DNA from: a candidate division WWE3 bacterium
Lineage (GTDB): Bacteria; Patescibacteriota; WWE3; 2-01-FULL-39-13
Reading direction: 5' to 3'
DNA length: 12,317 nt
Assembly: GCA_027002375.1 (NCBI GenBank)
Contig: JALWZX010000061.1
Span: 1-12,317 of the forward strand
Below the pieces are notes generated by a model. That model had not been told where the DNA came from, did not search any database, and was given only the letters and a program-made list of their open reading frames with translations. Made by a program: the position numbers and the translations under genes. Of this stretch, positions 7,318 through 12,317 are shown one piece after another. The first letter of the stretch is position 1. Every line of letters starts with the position of its first letter.

Positions 7318-7346
7318 TTGACATCAAATTTTAATTGGTTTACATT
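7318..7346 (+). promoter_or_regulatory. Promoter of the ABC transporter operon
   Basis: There is a perfect -35 TTGACA (7318-7323), a 17-bp spacer and a -10 TACATT (7341-7346). The predicted start near 7353 is about 69 nt before the ATG, so the transcript begins just before the hairpin at 7362-7381. Confidence 0.55.
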
Positions 7347-7361
7347 AACGAATATGGAACA

Positions 7362-7387
7362 CAGACAGCTTACGCAGTCTGCTTTTT
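7362..7387 (+). terminator. Terminator-like hairpin (possible attenuator) before the ABC gene
   Basis: CAGAC-A-GC-TTAC-GC-A-GTCTG (7362-7381) forms a symmetrical stem with one A-A mismatch and a TTAC loop, followed by C and five T (7383-7387). This is the form of an intrinsic terminator, placed between the predicted promoter and the ATG at 7422. It could end transcripts of the upstream gene or act as an attenuator for the ABC operon. The second reading is supported by the complementary upstream segment 7259-7270. Confidence 0.5.
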
Positions 7388-7421
7388 GTATTTGATTTAA
7401 CATTTAGTTAAAGACTTACCT

Positions 7422-8333
7422 ATGCTTAAAGTAAAAAAGATTTATAAGAATTTTGGTAAACTAGAAGTAATTAAAGGTTTAACATTTGAAGTAAAAAAAG
7501 GTGATGTTGTAGGGCTTCTTGGGCCTAATGGAGCTGGTAAAACTACAACAATGCGAATGATTTCCTCATATTATTTTCCTGCTAAGGGTGAAATTTGGGT
7601 AAATAAGTATGATACACAAAAAGACACCCTAAAATCTCAGCAAGAGATTGGCTATATGCCCGAGAACAACCCACTTTATTTAGATATGATGGTTTATGAT
7701 TATCTAGTTATGACGGGTAAATTCTACGGAGTTCCCAAGAAAAAATTAGAAAAGAGAATTATTGAAGTTTCAAAATCTGTAGGAATTCGAGATAGATTAA
7801 CCTCAAATATCAAAGAATTATCTAAAGGGTACAAACAAAGAGTCGGTCTGGCATCTACCCTACTTCACGACCCAAAGCTTTTGATTTTAGACGAACCTAC
7901 TGAAGGTCTAGACCCTAATCAGAGAGAAGAAATCAGGCATTTAATTAAAAAACTGTCTAAGGAAAAGGTTATATTAATAAGTACTCATGTTATGCAAGAA
8001 GTTAAAGCGATGTGTAATAAAGTTATAGTTATTAATGATGGGGAACTCGTAGTCGAAGGTGAGCCCGATTCGTTAACTGGCAAAAAACAACTAGAATTAC
8101 ATATTCAAGGTAAAAATGTCACAAAAGAACTAAAAAGTTTAGTTGATAAAGGCGATGAAATAGATGTGTTAGAGACATATAATATAGGTGATAACGAAGT
8201 TAAAAAGGTTTTAATTAAAACGAACAAGGAAATAAGACCAGAATTAACTAAATTAGCTTCTAAAAATAATTGGGTTGTTTGGCAATTGAGCATGCAAGAC
8301 GCATTAGAAGAGGTATTTGAAGATTTGAAATAA
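7422..8333 (+). CDS. ABC transporter ATP-binding protein, GldA/YhaQ-like
   Basis: This 303-residue cytoplasmic ATPase powers the membrane protein encoded next. Walker A is GPNGAGKT (34-41). IGYMPENNPLY (77-87) occupies the Q-loop position, with the Pro-Glu variant typical of the GldA branch in place of the usual Gln. The signature is LSKGYKQRVGLA (133-144), again the GldA form rather than LSGGQ. Walker B with D-loop is LLILDEPTEGLDPNQ (153-167), and H189 is the switch histidine. The C-terminal extension (about 215-303) ends in the QDALEEVFEDL motif common in this subfamily. All catalytic elements are intact. The ATG lacks a Shine-Dalgarno site. The permease gene follows after 66 bp, so one transcript is likely. 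The substrate is unknown; despite the family name, gliding is not implied. Confidence 0.92.
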   Translation: MLKVKKIYKNFGKLEVIKGLTFEVKKGDVVGLLGPNGAGKTTTMRMISSYYFPAKGEIWVNKYDTQKDTLKSQQEIGYMPENNPLYLDMMVYDYLVMTGKFYGVPKKKLEKRIIEVSKSVGIRDRLTSNIKELSKGYKQRVGLASTLLHDPKLLILDEPTEGLDPNQREEIRHLIKKLSKEKVILISTHVMQEVKAMCNKVIVINDGELVVEGEPDSLTGKKQLELHIQGKNVTKELKSLVDKGDEIDVLETYNIGDNEVKKVLIKTNKEIRPELTKLASKNNWVVWQLSMQDALEEVFEDLK

Positions 8334-8399
8334 CTATCTAGGCAGTCAATAACTGTTATTACAGGGTTTTAATTTAATTAAAAATAGTTGCAAAAAATT

Positions 8400-10649
8400 A
8401 TGAAAATAAGAAATATATTAGAATTATCAATTAAAGACTTAAAATCACTTTTAGATCACATTAGTGGCTATATTTTGATAACTGTATTTTTATCTGTTTT
8501 ATACTTTTTCTTTTTAAGAGCATTTTTTGTTGTGGGAATCGCGTCATTACGACAAATGTTCACACTAATTCCATGGATAATGATTGTGTTTGTACCAGCT
8601 ATTACGATGGGTGCATTTGCACAAGAAAAAGATAAGCAAACTATTGAATATCTAATAACCAAACCAATAAGTACATTTGAACTTATCTTTGGAAAAATGC
8701 TTTCAGGTATTATTTTTCTTATGGTATCTGTTTTGCTTACACTTCCCCTAGCCTTTTTCGTAAACAATCTTGGCAAGCTAGACTGGGGCGAGGTTTTTGC
8801 AGGTTATTTAGCAATTTTACTACTAATAACCGCACTCGTTTCAATTGGCGTAATGATTTCCTCATTTTTCAAAAATCAAATTACCGCCTTTTTAGTATCA
8901 GCAGTTGTGATATTGATACTAATGCTAGCTAATTCGCAATTTATTTCAATCAATTTGCCTGTAAATATAGCAAATTTAATCGCACAATTTAGCCTTATAG
9001 ATCACTTTAATTCCATTGCACGAGGTGTTTTGCAAATTCAAGATATTGTCTATTTTACAATAATACTTGTGATTTCCACCGCAATAACATATATAAATAT
9101 CGCAAAAATTCAACTTTCAAACACAAAATCTATAGTAAGAGTTGCACTTTTGAGTATTGGTATAGCATTAATTCTTGGCAGTATAATTCTCTACTCAACA
9201 TCTTTTGCTACAGCCCGAATAGATTTAACAACAAGTAATAAGTACACATTAACTGATGTTACAAAAGAGGTTTTGAATAAGAACGGTAAAATAAAAATTG
9301 AAGTTTATGCTTCAGAAAATATGCCACAACAATTTCAAGTTGTATACGATGAATTAAAGAATACGCTTTCTGATTATGATAAATTAGGTGGTGGAAATCT
9401 AACCGTAGAATATAAAACACCAGACGATGAGCAAAAATTAAAAGATTTGGGAATTCAACCTGTTCAATTTAATGTAATAGGAAACGATGAGTATCAAGTT
9501 AAACAGGGCTATTTAGGGTTAGTTGTTCGCAACGAAGATAATGATAAACAAGAAGTTATACCATTCGTACAAGATGTAAATACAATAGAATATGATTTAA
9601 CAAGCCTTATAAATAAAGTTAAAACAGATGAAAAACCAGTTATCGGTATAGCACAAGGTAATGGTGAACATAGCATATATTCTGATTACACAGGGTTTAA
9701 ACAAATGTTAGAAACAACATATACTGTAGAATCAGTAGCATTGGGAACTAAACCAAACGAAGCAGATGACCAAGAGAATTCCAACAAAAAAGATAAAAAT
9801 GAAGAAGAAAAAGAGCCAGATTACGATTTAAGTAAGTATTCAGTTCTAATAATCACTGCGCCAAAAGGACAATATTCAGATAAGGCAAAAGAAAATATCA
9901 AAAACTATATAGATCAAGGCGGAAGCGTTGTGTATTTGCCAGAAACAACTGAGATTAACCAACAATTATTAACTGCAACAAGTGATGAAGAAAAAGGCAA
10001 ATTGTTAGAAAGCTATGGTATCAAAGTTAACCCAGACATGGTTTATGATTTAGATTCGCATGAAAATGTAACGGTACGACAAGGACTTTTTGTAGTACAA
10101 CAACCCTACCCACTTTGGATTCATGCTATGAAATCTAAATCAGCGCCTATACCAACATTGCCTGATGGTGTAGCCGTGCCATGGACAAGTAGTTTAGAAA
10201 TAAATGATGATGTTAAAGATAAATGGAACGTATTGTACGAAACAAGCGATGCTGGTGGTAAAACAACAGACCTGTCAATTGATTTGAAAAGATCGTATGA
10301 AAATAAGGATTTAGGTGTACTTCCACTAATGGTAATGGAAAAAACAGATCAAGGCGGATACTTAGTTGTAGCAGGAACTGGTAGAATTTTCACAGACGAA
10401 GTTTTACAAGGATCGCCTACAAATGCTGTATTAGGCATGGCTTTAATGGAACATATTTCACAAAGTATAAATTTGTCTCAGATACAAGCTAAATCTGTAA
10501 TAGATAATACATTCTACAATGTTTCACCAAAAGATAAAGGCATGGTTAAATTTATGGCTCCTGTGATGTCTATATTGCTTTTAGGGCTTATTGGTGTACA
10601 AAGAATTGTAAGAAAGAAGAGATTGGTGAAGAGATTGAGTGTGAAATAA
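8400..10649 (+). CDS. Fused ABC-2 permease and GldG-like extracytoplasmic protein (GldF-GldG fusion)
   Basis: This is the membrane partner of the preceding ATPase. From the ATG at 8400 it has 749 residues; an in-frame TTG at 8388 would add four (positions below count from TTG). The N-terminal third is an ABC-2 permease with hydrophobic segments at about 27-48, 58-78, 101-125, 137-158, 164-184 and 220-240. It includes FAQEKDKQTIEYLITKPIS (77-95), the family's conserved loop. After another segment (252-272) comes a GldG-type domain starting ARIDLTTSNKYTLTD (276-290). The domain continues to about 715, with QGNGEHSI (423-430) as the recurrent G-x-G-E-x element. A charged low-complexity insert lies at 455-480. 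A final membrane anchor at 720-738 precedes a basic tail. GldF and GldG are separate genes in Bacteroidota; fusions also occur. The cargo is not known. Confidence 0.88.
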   Translation: MKIRNILELSIKDLKSLLDHISGYILITVFLSVLYFFFLRAFFVVGIASLRQMFTLIPWIMIVFVPAITMGAFAQEKDKQTIEYLITKPISTFELIFGKMLSGIIFLMVSVLLTLPLAFFVNNLGKLDWGEVFAGYLAILLLITALVSIGVMISSFFKNQITAFLVSAVVILILMLANSQFISINLPVNIANLIAQFSLIDHFNSIARGVLQIQDIVYFTIILVISTAITYINIAKIQLSNTKSIVRVALLSIGIALILGSIILYSTSFATARIDLTTSNKYTLTDVTKEVLNKNGKIKIEVYASENMPQQFQVVYDELKNTLSDYDKLGGGNLTVEYKTPDDEQKLKDLGIQPVQFNVIGNDEYQVKQGYLGLVVRNEDNDKQEVIPFVQDVNTIEYDLTSLINKVKTDEKPVIGIAQGNGEHSIYSDYTGFKQMLETTYTVESVALGTKPNEADDQENSNKKDKNEEEKEPDYDLSKYSVLIITAPKGQYSDKAKENIKNYIDQGGSVVYLPETTEINQQLLTATSDEEKGKLLESYGIKVNPDMVYDLDSHENVTVRQGLFVVQQPYPLWIHAMKSKSAPIPTLPDGVAVPWTSSLEINDDVKDKWNVLYETSDAGGKTTDLSIDLKRSYENKDLGVLPLMVMEKTDQGGYLVVAGTGRIFTDEVLQGSPTNAVLGMALMEHISQSINLSQIQAKSVIDNTFYNVSPKDKGMVKFMAPVMSILLLGLIGVQRIVRKKRLVKRLSVK

Positions 10650-10777
10650 TAGTCATTACGACGTATCATTGTATAAATTGGAACTAGTTGAACATTAGAG
10701 TTGTTGCGAAATAACAAAAACTTTACATTTTACCAACACTTTTTTCCATTAAGCCGTCCTGAATGTGGAGCTCCTAT

Positions 10778-12039
10778 ATCTACAAAAGTAGAAATCTACT
10801 ATAAGGAATAAACCCTACAAGGTTTATATATTCCCACTTACATCTACAAAAGTAGAAATCTACTATAAGGAATAAACCAAAGAATATATGAACAGGCCAT
10901 TTGAAGATCTACAAAAGTAGAAATCTACTATAAGGAATAAACGTTTCTATATTTGCGAACACGGAAACTATCTACAAAAGTAGAAATCTACTATAAGGAA
11001 TAAACATAAATCGCAGTAGCAACTAACTTGATCACATACATCTACAAAAGTAGAAATCTACTATAAGGAATAAACTATGGATACAAGAGAAACATGTACA
11101 TAATCTACAAAAGTAGAAATCTACTATAAGGAATAAACCGAGGGGTATACAAGGAGAACTGTACCATCTACAAAAGTAGAAATCTACTATAAGGAATAAA
11201 CATACACCAATCATTATAATGATTATAAAGATCTACAAAAGTAGAAATCTACTATAAGGAATAAACGTTTGACCGTTTAGCTTGTACAACGTTACATCTA
11301 CAAAAGTAGAAATCTACTATAAGGAATAAACAATGTACGATGAAGATAAGCCACTCAAGATCTACAAAAGTAGAAATCTACTATAAGGAATAAACACAAA
11401 TGGAAGACAATGGCTGGTGGTAAATCTACAAAAGTAGAAATCTACTATAAGGAATAAACTAAAAGGTTGAATAATGTTTTTCGTTCTATCTACAAAAGTA
11501 GAAATCTACTATAAGGAATAAACACAATCACTAATACAAGGGTTAACATTACATCTACAAAAGTAGAAATCTACTATAAGGAATAAACTTTACTTGCTGA
11601 GCTAGATTTGCTTGGTTTATCTACAAAAGTAGAAATCTACTATAAGGAATAAACTTGCAGAAAGAATGAAACAAGGGAAAAAATCTACAAAAGTAGAAAT
11701 CTACTATAAGGAATAAACAAGACTACCTATACGACAAAGACACTCAATCTACAAAAGTAGAAATCTACTATAAGGAATAAACGAGGATTTCATTATCCTG
11801 TTTTCTGCAGATCTACAAAAGTAGAAATCTACTATAAGGAATAAACTGATCCATACTTCCTACTCGATGAGGAAATCTACAAAAGTAGAAATCTACTATA
11901 AGGAATAAACACAAGCTGGTGATACTTTAGACCAATTAGATCTACAAAAGTAGAAATCTACTATAAGGAATAAACAAGAGTTGAGTGTTATACCTGACAA
12001 TGTATCTACAAAAGTAGAAATCTACTATAAGGAATAAAC
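10778..12039 (-). CRISPR. Type V-A (Cas12a-like) CRISPR array, 20 repeats and 19 spacers
   Basis: Twenty 36-bp repeats start at 10778, 10842, 10907, 10970, 11040, 11103, 11166, 11231, 11296, 11360, 11424, 11488, 11553, 11619, 11683, 11747, 11811, 11875, 11940 and 12004. All copies are identical, including both end copies. Spacers from left to right are 28, 29, 27, 34, 27, 27, 29, 29, 28, 28, 28, 29, 30, 28, 28, 28, 28, 29 and 28 bp. On the minus strand the repeat begins GTTTATTCC and ends TTTCTACTTTTGTAGAT, the Cas12a crRNA handle (stem TCTAC/GTAGA, loop TTTT). The pre-crRNA therefore runs right to left, with new spacers expected at the right end. Cas12a2 uses a similar handle, so the repeat alone does not name the effector. 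No cas gene is in the window. The 128 bp between the ABC gene and the array hold no gene. Confidence 0.97.
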
Positions 12040-12057
12040 TTATCTTTTCTTGTAATA

Positions 12058-12110
12058 GCACGAAAAAGATACAATCTATAATTATTAATTATCAGACGAC
12101 TCTTTCGTGC
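12058..12110. repeat. Inverted repeat in the CRISPR leader, near the first repeat
   Basis: GCACGAAA (12058-12065) and TTTCGTGC (12103-12110) are perfect 8-bp arms; pairing continues as AAGA/TCT after a one-base bulge. The intervening 37 bp are very AT-rich and include AATTATTAATTAT. The left arm is 18 bp from the array edge. It could be a host-factor or Cas1-Cas2 recognition site, or a hairpin in the leader RNA. Confidence 0.5.
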
Positions 12111-12247
12111 CATAAACCCGAAATGCTCTATGTTTATAGGATTTTTTGGATTTTATTGTTCTTTTACAGAAAAATTAAGACTTAGGTTTTATTCCATACA
12201 ATCGGCAACTACCTTTGAAAGTATTCTTTTATTAAAGAGCAACTTTA

Positions 12248-12283
12248 TAGTATCTAAATATGCTTCTTATATATAAGATACTA
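12248..12283. repeat. Inverted repeat enclosing a palindrome in the leader
   Basis: TAGTATCT (12248-12255) and AGATACTA (12276-12283) are perfect 8-bp arms around 20 bp. The second arm overlaps a 14-bp palindrome TCTTATATATAAGA (12265-12278). It may be an operator for leader or cas expression; this is inference only. Confidence 0.4.
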
Positions 12284-12317
12284 AACCAATAACCTCTCTT
12301 GAATCAGGAAATAAAAT

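Larger units (their letters stand above)
12040..12317 (-). promoter_or_regulatory. Probable CRISPR leader (partial)
   Basis: This AT-rich, gene-free stretch lies on the leader side of the array, as judged from repeat orientation. It should hold the array promoter and the adaptation signals next to repeat 12004-12039. It contains two inverted repeats (12058-12110 and 12248-12283). I see no convincing -35/-10 pair. The leader may continue past the window edge, where cas genes are expected. Confidence 0.55.

Noticed and set aside
8468..8776. A 102-residue minus-strand reading frame inside the permease gene
   Set aside because: It is antisense to a well-supported membrane domain and shows no family features.
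10767..10774. GGAGCTCC palindrome beside the trailer end of the array
   Set aside because: Short and without repeat-like context; likely chance.
11032..11214. A 60-residue minus-strand reading frame with three repeated FLIVDFYFCR units
   Set aside because: It is the CRISPR repeat translated; the repeats of the peptide match the DNA repeat period.
11461..11470. AAAAGGTTGA in a spacer also occurs at 1071-1080 in the coiled-coil gene
   Set aside because: Only 10 nt, at the seed-distal end, and the rest mismatches; not self-targeting.
12123..12185. Twenty-codon hydrophobic reading frame starting MLYVYRIFW on the plus strand of the leader
   Set aside because: No Shine-Dalgarno site, opposite to the expected leader transcript, and AT-rich DNA yields such frames by chance.
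12186..12195. GTTTTATTCC resembling the start of the CRISPR repeat, in opposite orientation
   Set aside because: The repeat has one T fewer and no further similarity follows, so it is not a degenerate repeat.
12276..12293. AGATACTAAAC plus AATAAC shared with 210-226 near the tRNA promoter
   Set aside because: Seventeen matching bases with an inserted C in AT-rich DNA are close to chance expectation; the tRNA copy is explained by its promoter.

Overview
The window is AT-rich (roughly one third G+C by eye) with short intergenic gaps and the standard stop codons; TGA is used as a stop, so there is no sign of recoding. The gene content suggests a Candidate Phyla Radiation (Patescibacteria) genome. 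It includes a VirD4/TraG-like conjugation ATPase with a membrane anchor, a GldA-type ABC ATPase followed by a fused GldF-GldG membrane protein, several anchored proteins of unknown function, and a Cas12a-type CRISPR array. The phylum is an inference; no rRNA or other marker gene lies in the window.

Left part (1-3749, minus strand). A tRNA-Ser(UGA) gene with encoded CCA has its own promoter. Upstream of it lie a long two-way terminator-like hairpin, a small membrane-anchored coiled-coil protein (own extended -10 promoter and the only strong Shine-Dalgarno site in the window), and an 825-residue DNA-pumping ATPase of the VirD4/TraG superfamily. No other secretion genes are visible.

Middle (3750-7153). 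A YdjM-like membrane hydrolase diverges from the ATPase gene. Both promoters carry a TGTGTTARAAT motif set so close to the start codons that the mRNAs would be almost leaderless. A minus-strand pair follows: a disordered hypothetical protein and a peptidase E-like (S51) protein 9 bp apart, behind a TTGACA promoter. A 436-residue membrane protein of unknown function diverges from that pair.

Right-centre (7154-10649). A probable two-gene ABC operon encodes the ATPase and a permease fused to a GldG-like extracytoplasmic domain. Its upstream region has a TTGACA promoter, a terminator-like hairpin between promoter and start codon, and a 12-nt segment 93 nt upstream that is perfectly complementary to that hairpin. 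This looks like an attenuator or alternative RNA fold.

Right end (10778-12317). A CRISPR array has 20 identical 36-bp repeats and 19 spacers of 27-34 bp. Read on the minus strand, the repeat ends in the Cas12a handle (TTTCTACTTTTGTAGAT), so transcription runs right to left and the 278-bp leader lies at the right edge. No cas gene is in the window; effector and adaptation genes are expected beyond the right edge. The repeat carries an extra upstream AGTAG that can form a second hairpin competing with the Cas12a handle, the most unusual feature of the array.
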